From assembly GCA_023055425.1 (NCBI GenBank), contig JALGPY010000009.1, positions 34,205,275 to 34,269,274 on the forward strand: 64,000 nucleotides of DNA, read 5' to 3'. Under the pieces are notes generated by a model that searched no databases, was not told the DNA's origin, and worked only from the letters and a program-made list of their open reading frames with translations. Positions 55,013 through 64,000 of the stretch are shown piece by piece (position 1 is the stretch's first letter; every line of letters starts with the position of its first letter). Origin of the DNA: Linanthus parryae (Eukaryota > Streptophyta > Magnoliopsida > Ericales > Polemoniaceae). The translations under genes and the position numbers were made by a program.

Positions 55013-56230
55013 CTATGGTGCGGTTCCTATCGTACCGGTTCCATTGGTGTTGGCATTATCTGGAGCGTTGTTGTTCCTGTTCCCGTTCTGAACTCCATTG
55101 TTCCTGCCATTACTCTGGTTGTTCGCCTGGTGCCTGCCATAATTGTTGCCTCCATTATTTTGGTTTTTGTGGTTCCCATAGTTCCTGTTTCCGCCCTGAT
55201 TGTTGTAGTTAAATTGTCGGTTCCCTTGATAATTTCCTCCTTGGTTACCTTGATGTCTCCCAGTTGGTCGCAATCGGCACTCAAAAGAACGATGACCTTT
55301 CTTGTCGCAGTTGTGGCAATTGACAAGGTTTCCTTGGCAGTCCTTTCCTGGATGATTCTGTTGACACCTCTTGCAGATGTAACGGCGAGGTTGATCATCC
55401 CCATTATTCTGCTTGTTACCACGGTACTGACCCTGGTTACTTCCTCCCTGGTTGGGCTTAAACCTCTTGTCCTAACTACCTTGGTTGATCCTACTTTGAT
55501 TGTTGCCAAAACCCCCAGCGCTCTCAATCTTGCGCTTTCCACGCTTCTCAACTTGCGCCTCTTGAATGCGCCAAACAACCGTGGCTCTATCATATGCCTC
55601 ATGAAGAGTATGGTACGTTCTGCACATCAAGTCTTTCTGCAGATGCAGTTCGAGATCAGACATGAACTTCCTAACTTTAGTCGCTTCATCAGACATCAGT
55701 TGACCTGCGAATCGGGATAGTTCCATGAACTTCTTAAAGTACTCGGTCACAGAACCATTTCCTTGTGTCAGATTCACAAAGTCTATGTACTTTTGATCCT
55801 GGACATGGTCCGGATAAAAGCGAGTGCGAAGTGCAATCTGAAGAGCTTCCCAATTGAAATTGGGTTGAGCCAAAAATTTCTGACGTGTGCTCCTCCACCA
55901 TATATTTGCTTCATTATTCAGGTAGAATGCCGCACAAACAATCGTGCGGTTCTCGGGGCACTCAACTAGCTCAAGGACCTTATCCATCTCATCGATCCAA
56001 TTTTCGAGCTCAACAGGATCCTCATTGCCTGTAAAGTTCCCAGGCTTCATGTCAGCCACTTTCTTCGCCCAGTTAGCTGCATTCGGCTCTCCCTGGTTCA
56101 TTTCCTGAGCCATTTGAGCAAATTGAGCAAAGAATTGCTCCATGTTGTTTTTGTTGTGGTGCTTGTTTGGTGCTGCCATTGGTACTTGAGGATTTCTCCT
56201 GGTGTAGTATTGATGTGGTCTATCAGTCAT
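55013..56230 (-). pseudogene. F gag with zinc knuckles, one internal stop
   Basis: The start is the ATG at 56230 (MTDRPHQYYTRRNPQVPMAA). The gag domain has NFTGNEDPVELENWIDEMDK, FLAQPNFNWEALQIALRTRF and GNGSVTEYFKKFMELSRF. A TAG at about 55474 interrupts one continuous frame. Beyond it lie two knuckles (CKRCQQNHPGKDC and CHNCDKKGHRSFEC near 55385-55290) and an Asn/Gly-rich tail. A further TAG at about 55015 separates it from the protease frame, which is in phase. Gag builds the particle, and the knuckles bind RNA. Confidence 0.88.
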
Positions 56231-57258
56231 AATCCCTACACTATAGCCTATTGTATAATTCGTAGAATATCATGAAGTGCAATTAAAAAAGAATAAATGG
56301 CATGTAACGCGCAATTAGACAAGTAACGTCACACATTGATCAACAATTACTCAATTAAACATACACTTCCACATAGGATGATCACGTCTCACCTTTTCAT
56401 CCTTCTTCAAGAATTGGAAAAATGAACCATCGGACAAGAAAAAATTATGAATTTTGGTGTGCAACAACCTATTTGAGTATAATTTCATAATCAAGAAGAA
56501 TCAACTCAAAATAAGTTGTTGAACTCAAGATACATAGAAAATACTACAGCTGCTGTCACAGACTACCAGAACATAAACTATGACTTTAAAAGGTCTTAAA
56601 CTGACTTTAAAATTCTCAAAATGAGCTAGTATTTCACACAGAATTATCCACACGTGTATAATAGCTACCATAAAAATTTTAGGACAAAAAAAGGTATGGA
56701 AGATAGGTAAACATCAAAAATGTTACAGCTAGTCACTTTGCAATTCTGCGACTCCACAACCAACTTTGAAAATTCGTATCTGATTCTCCACAACTTATAC
56801 AGGGCTGAAATTTTTATGGGATATACCTTGGCATGTATAATTTTTGGGAAAAATTTAGGGAAAAATAAATTCAAAATTCAATATGTCTGCTACAACGAAA
56901 ACCCACTGCTGCGCAGATTCAAGTATCACCAAATTCAAAGTTTTCGCGTTCTAACTCCATGAACACTTTCTATGCATTTAATCAATGCCAACAATACACA
57001 AGGCAATCTTAATTCATCAACTCAAACTCCAAATCAATAAAACGTAATTCATTAAACTCCCAAATCGGGTCCTCAAAACATTAACATTATTCATCTTCCT
57101 TAAATCAAAAACGCTAAAAAAAATTAACTCTAGCCCAAAAATGACTATTCAAAGATCATTCTAAAAACTTCAAAGTATTTCCTGGCATCATAGCCTTATT
57201 CAAACTAATAATAAAACTCAAAATGAATCAAAGTCTAGGAAATTTAAAGAAACTCTAA
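56231..57258 (-). other. F leader between extra ORF and gag, no gene seen
   Basis: AT-rich sequence with only short, unconvincing ORFs on either strand. Confidence 0.5.
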
Positions 57259-57888
57259 TCATGCATAATCCTTGTCTTCATCACTCTCATCCAATTCCTC
57301 ATCGGCATCATACTCGAGCTCTTCACCTTCACTCGGGTCTTCTTCACTCTCTTCATACTCCATGGGATCTTCCTCAATCCCGGGGTATTCATCGACATCT
57401 TCCATTGGATTCTCTTCGACCTCCTCATCGTCACTAGAGGCTATAATGATCACCTCTTCATCATCACTAGAGTCTATAGCTATCACCTTCTTGGCTTCAA
57501 TAGGATTCACCTTAATAACTGTGTAGCCTTCCCATTTCACATGAACCTCCATCAATAGTTTGCATATGAAATCGGCGCTCACCATCCATTCGCCTTGGTA
57601 GAGATAATCCTTAGAGTTCATTCTGTTGAAATTGTCCATGAGATCGCTATACTTTGCTATAATGTCTCCAAACATATGCTCCATAGGAAGTACTTTCACC
57701 ATACAATATGCCTGAAAACCTGGATTATGGTATTAAGGAAACTCCAATGCAACGAACTTTTGCTCACAATATTGAACAACACGATCACAAAACATCGTGA
57801 GATCCTCACCCTCGACCCAAGGTGTCACAACCGGGTGCTTCTCAACTGGTAACACACGTTTCCTAGCGGTTGTTTTGGTTACGGCCAT
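57259..57888 (-). pseudogene. Extra ORF upstream of gag in F, acidic C-terminus
   Basis: From the ATG at 57888 (MAVTKTTARKRVLPVEKHP) one frame of 210 codons, including the final stop, runs to 57259 with a single TAA near 57737. After the stop it reads FGDIIAKYSDLMDNFNRMNS and GEWMVSADFICKLLMEVHVK and ends in a strongly acidic tail with two SSDDEEV motifs (casein kinase II-like) and further Glu/Asp runs. I recognise no family. Chromoviruses usually have no ORF between the primer-binding site and gag, so this may be a captured gene or a regulatory protein. Its length and composition argue against chance. Confidence 0.55.
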
Positions 57889-58290
57889 CTACAAAAGAAA
57901 GCAACTCCATAAGTATCTTACTCCACAAAGTATATATCGTAAACAAAATGACTACTCTTCGTAAACCAATAATTATTCCCAAGACTCCAAATTGATAATC
58001 ACAAGACTCTTGAAACAATTTCCCAACAACATGCCTTAAAAGTAGACTTCCAACCCGAACTACAATGAAACGCCTCAAAAATTCGATCTCTTAGTATCTC
58101 AGATAGGCTAAGGCTCTTGGTTAGGAATGGGTGGGTGGAAATACTTAGTTTCTATCCTATTTTATAAACACTTACACATAATAGTCCTATCCATACTACC
58201 CAAAATCCCACGGCTTGTCAAATTTTAGTTATTTTTCCTGTGTTCATTTTAGTTACCCTAACAAGTTTCGATTTCCTTTTTGGAATTCCG
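57889..58290 (-). other. F 5' leader, no gene seen
   Basis: About 400 bp between the primer-binding site and the extra ORF. Nothing recognisable. Confidence 0.5.
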
Positions 58291-58304
58291 GATCTGATAC
58301 CACC
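58291..58304 (-). other. Primer-binding site of F
   Basis: The minus strand reads 'ggtggtatcagatc' right after the LTR end, matching the TGGTATCAGA part of the initiator-methionine tRNA site. Confidence 0.75.
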
Positions 58305-60285
58305 TGTAACACCCCCAAATGGACCAAGCCGGAGGCCCGGGGATGTCACTCCGTACCCGCGATTAAACCCGGATACATGGAGATTTTATAACATGGTTCT
58401 CAAGCAAAAACATCAACAATAATAAATTAAAACTAATCCGTTATTACAATCCAAATTATTCTCTTCTCAAACTGGGCATAAACAAACTAAAGTAATTAAA
58501 ATACTAAAGAGTTCTAATTTAAAGATGAAAATACTAATGATCTGAATGATGAAACTAATGAGCTAAAAGATGAACTAAGGCATTTGATAGTGAAACGTGT
58601 TCCCCTTCTATGTCAGATTCCCATCCTCTAGACCTGTGGTGCGGAATCAAAAAGAAACACCACCGTACAAAATCAGCATTAAATACTGGTAAATTAACAC
58701 TCAAACATTTAAATGGTGATATAATGGCTATAAAACAAAGTCTCATTTATAAGTAGGAGTTTTTTTCAAACACAACGGAAATAAAGTTTGACTCTTGTAA
58801 TAAAACAAGTGAGTTCCCAATTCCATAATATTTCCAAACCAATTCCATAATCATTAGGAAATCTAAAATCACATATTAGTTCTCTTTCCATTATCAAAAA
58901 CAAAAATCCATCATAATTAATTCATTGTGACTGGGGAAATCAAACCATCTCGAAAGCATCCAAGACCTTAAGTGTCGACACCCCCCCAAAGACTCTAGCG
59001 GCCAGAGGAGTGAGTACAGGGAGCTATCCGGGGACTTGCAACCGGATTAAATAAAATAAATTGAAATGGAAGACCGAAGTCAACACGCCCAAGGCCAATA
59101 GTAACCAATAATAAATGTCCCCGCATAACTCTTCCACTTTACGTATTAATTCATTGTTATTATCATGGTTATATTTTCTAGAAAGATATTTAGCAAGTAA
59201 AATCACATATTGCATGTCACATCACATAAACACATTTCGAGACGTAAAGAAATATAAGAATTCATTTGACACGAAGGAGTTAAGCACACTAGGCCTAGCA
59301 TGTTACTTACCACAATGCAAATTCAACTATCGCAAATCAGTCGACGTACTACTCGATGTACTCGTCGTCGATGAACTCGTCACTTAACAATACCCTAATT
59401 AAACATAATACTCTATTAATATAACTTGCTATACTATCAACATTAATATGGAACTCGACGATTTAGGTCTCTTACACCAACCCAACATCCCACTTAATTC
59501 ATACTTCAAAACCAAACCCAAATTCTTGCCGCAAAATCCTATAACCTAATGTGTACATAACCTAACACATCTTCACCAATTTTATTACTCCCACTTTCCA
59601 AACAGATCCTGGCTCAAAAACATTCTCATTAGATTCAAAACACTCTGAATAATAAGTTTAGCCTCAAACGGATCCATATTTCGATTCCTGGATCAAAAGT
59701 TATGCTAGTTTCAAGTTTCCAATTTCACTCAAAATACCCATACGGGAATTATCAATTTTCATACAACTCATCTCTAAAACGTCTAGTTAATTCCGTATTC
59801 AAACAAAACCTAATGTAACATGATTACCCACATCAAATCAGACTACTACCCACATACTATGATCATCAAATCACCCAAATCGCTTAATCTAACATCCCTT
59901 CCAAAATTAGGGTTTTTCCCATAAACTAAGAACATGATTAAACCAAAACTTGATGATTAATCCTACGACTTCACGATTGATGAAACTAACAATATAAATC
60001 CGAAAAATGAAGATTACATGTAATGTACATGAATCGTAAATAAGTGATCGAGAGAACAAGAGATCAACAAGAGAAAAGAAAAGAAGAAACGAAACTAGCC
60101 CAAACCCGCCGCCCACGGAGGGTCGGACGGGGGGAGAGAGAGAGAGAGAGACGGACGGAGAGAGAGAAAGAGAAATAGAAAGAAGAAAAGTAGAGAGAGA
60201 GAGATATTACCTTAACGGGGAGAGAGAGGCGGCGGCAGCGGTGTGGCTGCTGCTGCTGCCGTCGGGGAAGAGAGAGGGATCCGAG

Positions 60286-60338
<53 letters not shown>

Positions 60339-60683
60339 CGAGTAAGAGAGGGACAGACGTGAGAGAGATAGAGAGAAATAGGGAGAGTGAGGGTTTTATG
60401 GGAGTTGGAAAAAAATCAACTTCATAAGGAAGGAAACCCTCCTGAATTAGGAAATTTTACGTAGGAAGAATATTGGTTCAAAAGACACTTTTCCCCCTTA
60501 ATTTTGCCAAAAGACAACTACCTCCCCCAAACTCAAGTAAAAGACACTATAACTCTTGTATTAAAGTCACAAGATCCCCCAAAATCTCGTAACCATTATA
60601 ATTAACTCTCGACAATTAAATTAACTCCCCAACACTTACAATAATATCACAAAATACACATAGTCACAAAACGGGGTATTTCA
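58305..60683 (-). mobile_element. 5' LTR of F (right in the window)
   Basis: In element orientation it starts 'tgaaataccccg' (60683) and ends 'ttgggggtgttaca' (58305). It contains a long (GA)n tract near 60290-60340 on the plus strand that is shorter in the other LTR. It is followed by 'gggac', the TSD. Confidence 0.88.
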
Positions 60684-60688
60684 GGGAC

Positions 60689-61330
60689 GTCTTTTGTTAA
60701 TCGACAAGTTGCTTCGAAATTGATGGAGTACAATGTTAGGCAGGTGTGTTCAACGCCCTATGATCCAAAAGGGAATGGGAAAGAAGAGGCAACAAACAAA
60801 ACATTGTTGAGGAATTTAAACAAGATGGTCGCCCATGATAATAAGAAATTGGCATACTCCCTAAGTGTGGTGTTATGGGCTTATCACACATCACCAAGAA
60901 TTCCTACGGGAGTTTCCCCATTCTTAGTTTGCTATGGAGCCGAAGCAGTCATTCCTGCCGAGATCAAGATTGATTCTGCAAGACTAGCGTTCAGTGCTTT
61001 ATACGAGAGTCAACGCGGTCACGATCTTATTCTTCTTGAAGAAAAGCGCGAGCAAGGTAAGAGAGCAAACACGAAGTATAAGGAAATAATTTCTCGAGCG
61101 TATAACAAAACTACTTAGCATCGAGATTGGGATGTTGGAGATCTGGTTCTGCAAGCTTCTGATCATTGCATGAGTGAAACAACCATCCCAAGTTTGCTGC
61201 TAACAGGGAGGGTCCTTTTGAAGTTAAAGAAGTCTTTGACAGCGGCTATTGCAAAACTTTACGTACTACAGGACTGCCACAACTCCCAGCCCAATTAATA
61301 TGTGATGGCTTAAGAAATACTATCCTTAGA
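60689..61330 (+). pseudogene. Element B integrase, C-terminal half
   Basis: It continues the integrase interrupted at 39270: SFVNRQVASKLMEYNVRQVC, then DPKGNGKEEATNKTLLRNLN with the catalytic Glu, AYHTSPRIPTGVSPFLVCYG and AVIPAEIKIDSARLAF. A TAG follows YNKTT (61116-61118), and later frames contain GPF-type remnants. The text is colinear with A (23190-23835). Confidence 0.88.
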
Positions 61331-61364
61331 ACTTTTCTTGCCCAAATTTGTAATTTGCTGCCTT

Positions 61365-61415
61365 CCTCCCATATGAGGACTACATTAATGATAAGGAATC
61401 TCTCATACGAGAGAT
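61365..61415 (+). other. Two hairpins after pol (element B)
   Basis: 'cctcccatatgagg' at 61365-61378 has the same CCATAT loop as A's first hairpin. 'atctctcatacgagagat' at 61398-61415 has a perfect 7-bp stem with a 4-base loop. Their position relative to the integrase end and the tandem array is as in A. Confidence 0.6.
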
Positions 61416-61513
61416 CGTTTATCAATTGCACTTGTGTCATTCATTACATCGTCTTTTATGATTTGCAATAGATCACTTGATTCATAATTTAAGGCCCATT
61501 TTTTTAGATAGCA

Positions 61514-61905
61514 GCGATATTCAATTAAAGCCTATCTGTTTAGATAGCAGCGATATTTAATTAAAGCCTATCTGTTTAGATAGCAGCGATATTCAATCTA
61601 AGCCTATCGTTTAAGATAGCAGCGATAAAAAACTAAAGCCTATCTGTTTAGATAACAATATGTTCAACCTAAGCCTATCTGTTAAGATAGCAGTGACATA
61701 AAATCTAAGCCTATCTGTTTAGAGGCAACATTCGATCTAAGCATATCTGTTTAGATAGCAGTATCATTCGATGAACCTATTTGTTTAGATATCAGCGATA
61801 TTCAATTAAAGCCTATCTATTTAAGATAGAAATGATATAAAGCTAAAGCCTATCCGCTTAGAAGACAGCAACATTCGACCTAAGCCGATCTGTTTTGATA
61901 CCAGC
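61514..61905. repeat. Tandem array, about 36-bp unit, about 11 copies (element B)
   Basis: Units with 'gcctatctgtttagatagc' start near 61529, 61566, 61602, 61638, 61672, 61708, 61742, 61775, 61810, 61848 and 61884, the later ones degenerate. The stem CTATCT/AGATAG with a GTTT loop is perfect in the best copies. It occupies the same place as A's 54-bp array and shares the core GCCTATCTG..GATAGCAGC, but differs in unit length and loop. Confidence 0.85.
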
Positions 61906-62132
61906 AAAATATAATAAAAACTAATATGTATATATTTATTGATCAGAGCGTAACTGCTAAAATAGCATACATGGATCATAAGATCTGCGAAACAAAGCAC
62001 ACCTTTACAAAGCTTAAATTTCATAATTCGTCAAACGACCTTACAGAATAAGGGTTCAAAAATGCGCAAACCGAACGTCGAAGATAAAAAGTTCACAGTG
62101 CAAAATCAGACTACATGAAAAGAAAATTAATT
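61906..62132. other. Spacer between the array and the antisense gene in B, no gene seen
   Basis: AT-rich, with no ORF of interest. Confidence 0.45.
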
Positions 62133-64000
62133 TTACTCAAACAGATCACTCATGAGCGAATCTTGAGATCCCAAAGAGATGGAGCCCTTTTTCCACGAGT
62201 GGAAATATCTCTTCATCTGATCATGCTTTCCTTTTGCCTCCTTATACCGCTCTATGGATTTTTCAATTGCTTCTTTTTGGGCACGCAGTCTGGCCCTCTC
62301 CACATGGAAATTTTCGTAACCAAATCGGAGCTTGATGGAATTGCTAATCTCTTTCAATCTTTGAATAATAAAGTCAAAGTTGAGACGACCTTGTAAAATG
62401 TGATGAGCGCCTTGAACACTTTCCAAGAAATATTGCGCGTCTGTATGAGATATGGTCACTGGAATTGCTTATCCTTTCCATAAGATCGCTTATCTCAGTT
62501 AGAAGATCTTTCCTGTCTTTAGGTTCCAACTCCATTACTCTCGCAAATGTCTTTGGGTATAAAATGCGCATTTTCATAAGCCATTTCAGAGACGATAGCT
62601 TTATGCCTGCATTTCCAAAGAGAGATTAGTTATTCAACAAATTAAATGAAGTTACATGTCTTATCATAATCGCTGACTCATTAGATGCATTACCAGTTCC
62701 TTCAACTATTTCACGAAGAGGAGGAATTGAATTTGCTGTTGCATGATCACTATTAGAGGCCTCTGCTTCAGCCAATCGTTTATCCGCGAGAATCTCTTGC
62801 GCAAAATACTCCTCGGTAATGACACAATTTACCTCAGATTCAATAGTTTCAAGGTCTTCTGTAGCCCAGGGTCCCCAAGGATTATGAGCAAGAAGTACTT
62901 CCAAATTGGGATCAAGTGTTCGATCCTCATCATGAGATTCTTCGCGAATCATGCCAGAAAGTGATAGATTTTCACTCTGAGACCTCATGCTAATACCTTC
63001 AGAGGACGCAACAGTTCTCAATACATGTGAATTCTTGGATTTGTTGCAATTGGATCAGTTCTTCCTGTAGCCTTTCTTTGGTACTAACACCTGAGGAAGC
63101 ATCTCGCGGTTGAGTAGAAATGTTCTCATTTACCTTATTCGTATCAGTTGCTTATTTTGGAAATTGATTAACTTCATTTGTTGCTCTTTCTTGATCGATT
63201 ATATGCGAATCAGATTGAATAGACATGTTCACACCTGTTTGATCTGCATCGATTGACTCTATTGGCAATTGACTACTCTCGTCATTATCAGCACCATCTT
63301 GTTAGACCATGTCTACATCAGGATGAGCTGCGAGCTCCCCTTGTTGATCAAGAAATTTCTCGTCCACATGTATAGCTACATGATCATCAACATGTTGCAC
63401 ATCTTCTGACATATCTGCAATGTTTGCTTCTTGCTCGGTAGCCCGTCCTTATTCAGAATCATCTGCGATTTTCTCGCATCTGAAGAATGATCCATTGTTT
63501 GATCTTCATTTGTAACTTGATCTGGCTGTACTAAAACTTCGTTTTCCCAAGATGGTGGCTCGAACATCACTAAATCTTCAGTAGAAGGCGTTGTAATGAC
63601 TTTAGAAGTGTTTCCAGCAGCGTTTGGATCTTGATTCGCTCTCGAATTAGGATGCTCTATGCAGAGACAAAACGAACATATTGTCAGTTAAATAATACAT
63701 TATCGAATGTAAGTGATTGGTTCGCTTGGCTCTATCGCACCTGTGTTAATTGGTTTAAGAGCTTGGCTAGAGCTCGAACCACCTTCAAAATTAGATCGAG
63801 CATGAACTTGGATATCATGTAGATTTGGTCGCACTTGATTGCCTGAAAATTACAACAGTATGAAACTCAAACATGATACCTTGCATAATGTTAACAGCTC
63901 AAGACAGTTAATGCACCTCCGCATTCATGTGGGATAATATCTCCACATTCATATGGGATGTCAACATGATCAGTATGTTGAAGATTGACATCGATTCCTT
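62133..64000 (-). pseudogene. Antisense multi-exon gene of element B (3' part), homologous to A's PMD gene
   Basis: Inferred exons on the minus strand: (beyond 64000)-63917, 63842-63741, 63656-62694 and 62606-62133. Introns are 74, 84 and 87 bp, GT..AG, all in phase 1. The last two exons match A: SIPPLREIVEGTG at the donor, then WLMKMRILYPKTFARV, and a charged helical C-terminus. The PMD part would lie beyond the window. Frameshifts sit in the 63656-62694 exon and near 62460. The 102-bp exon 63842-63741 has no clear equivalent in A. Decayed coding with retained splice signals suggests the intron-exon structure is ancestral to both elements. Confidence 0.72.

Larger units (their letters stand above)
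39276..60683 (-). mobile_element. Element F: Ty3/gypsy chromovirus, split by element G
   Basis: LTRs of 2,338 bp (39276-41613) and 2,379 bp (58305-60683) enclose, on the minus strand, primer-binding site, an extra ORF, gag with zinc knuckles, protease, reverse transcriptase, RNase H, integrase and a chromodomain. G (43564-53295) interrupts the RNase H. Without G the element is about 11.7 kb. The order with integrase last and the C-terminal chromodomain define a chromovirus. A Tekay/Del-type affiliation is likely from the gag and the long LTRs. Confidence 0.9.

Noticed and set aside
54920..55720. 266-codon plus-strand ORF opposite F gag and protease
   Set aside because: Antisense shadow of gag. 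Its Val/Ile/Ser-rich translation comes from the Asn/Gly codons on the coding strand.
61514..61905. Regular array as a CRISPR-like locus
   Set aside because: Units are contiguous and diverging without unique spacers, in a plant retrotransposon. It is a tandem repeat.

Overview
The window is nuclear DNA of a flowering plant (probably a eudicot), taken from a dense, gene-poor, transposon-on-transposon region. No single-copy host gene is recognisable. Almost every base belongs to LTR retrotransposons of Ty3/gypsy (Tat-lineage and chromovirus types) and Ty1/copia, to LINE-type reverse-transcriptase remnants, or to short DNA transposons. Structural calls rest on LTR pairs, TG..CA ends, target-site duplications (TSDs), primer-binding sites, polypurine tracts and protein motifs read by eye. 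Family names are inferences from those motifs.

Layout: (1) 1-4359: the 3' part of a large-LTR, gene-less element ('C', LTR 3.76 kb) inserted into a copia element. (2) 4360-12480: two copia internal regions on the minus strand ('D' 4360-9757, 'E' 10859-12480) sharing one 1.1-kb LTR (9758-10858). (3) 12481-13527: unassigned. (4) 13528-16166: 5' LTR and gag of a Tat-like element 'B', minus strand. (5) 16167-16818 and 31276-32590: LINE-type fragments, the second interrupted by element 'A'. (6) 16819-31275: element A, a 14.5-kb Tat-like element with 628-bp LTRs that differ at about 12 positions. (7) 32589-33034: a MITE. (8) 33165-64000: the rest of B on the plus strand, interrupted by a hAT-like element (35216-37638) that itself holds a solo LTR (35745-37531), and by chromovirus 'F' (39276-60683, minus), which is split in turn by non-autonomous element 'G' (43564-53295, plus).

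The most striking content is in A and is repeated in B. Between integrase and the 3' LTR each carries an antisense, intron-containing gene that converges on gag-pol. In A it is a plant mobile domain (PMD) gene with five coding exons and small introns of 76-82 bp that keep the reading frame. B shows a diverged copy with introns of 74-87 bp in matching phase. Introns can survive retrotransposition here because they lie antisense to the element's genomic RNA. The 3' ends of pol and of the antisense gene are separated in both elements by short hairpins with a CCATAT-type loop and a tandem array built on another hairpin (GCCTATC..GATAGC), although the array units differ in length (about 54 versus 36 bp). 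This convergent layout is the best candidate for an under-described system.

Nearly all coding regions are broken by nonsense codons and indels, so most genes are given as pseudogenes. F is a chromovirus with protease, reverse transcriptase, RNase H, integrase and chromodomain, plus an extra acidic-tailed ORF upstream of gag. G and C have LTRs of about 3.8 kb and little or no coding capacity. They share 3'-end signals with F and were probably mobilised in trans by an F-like element.
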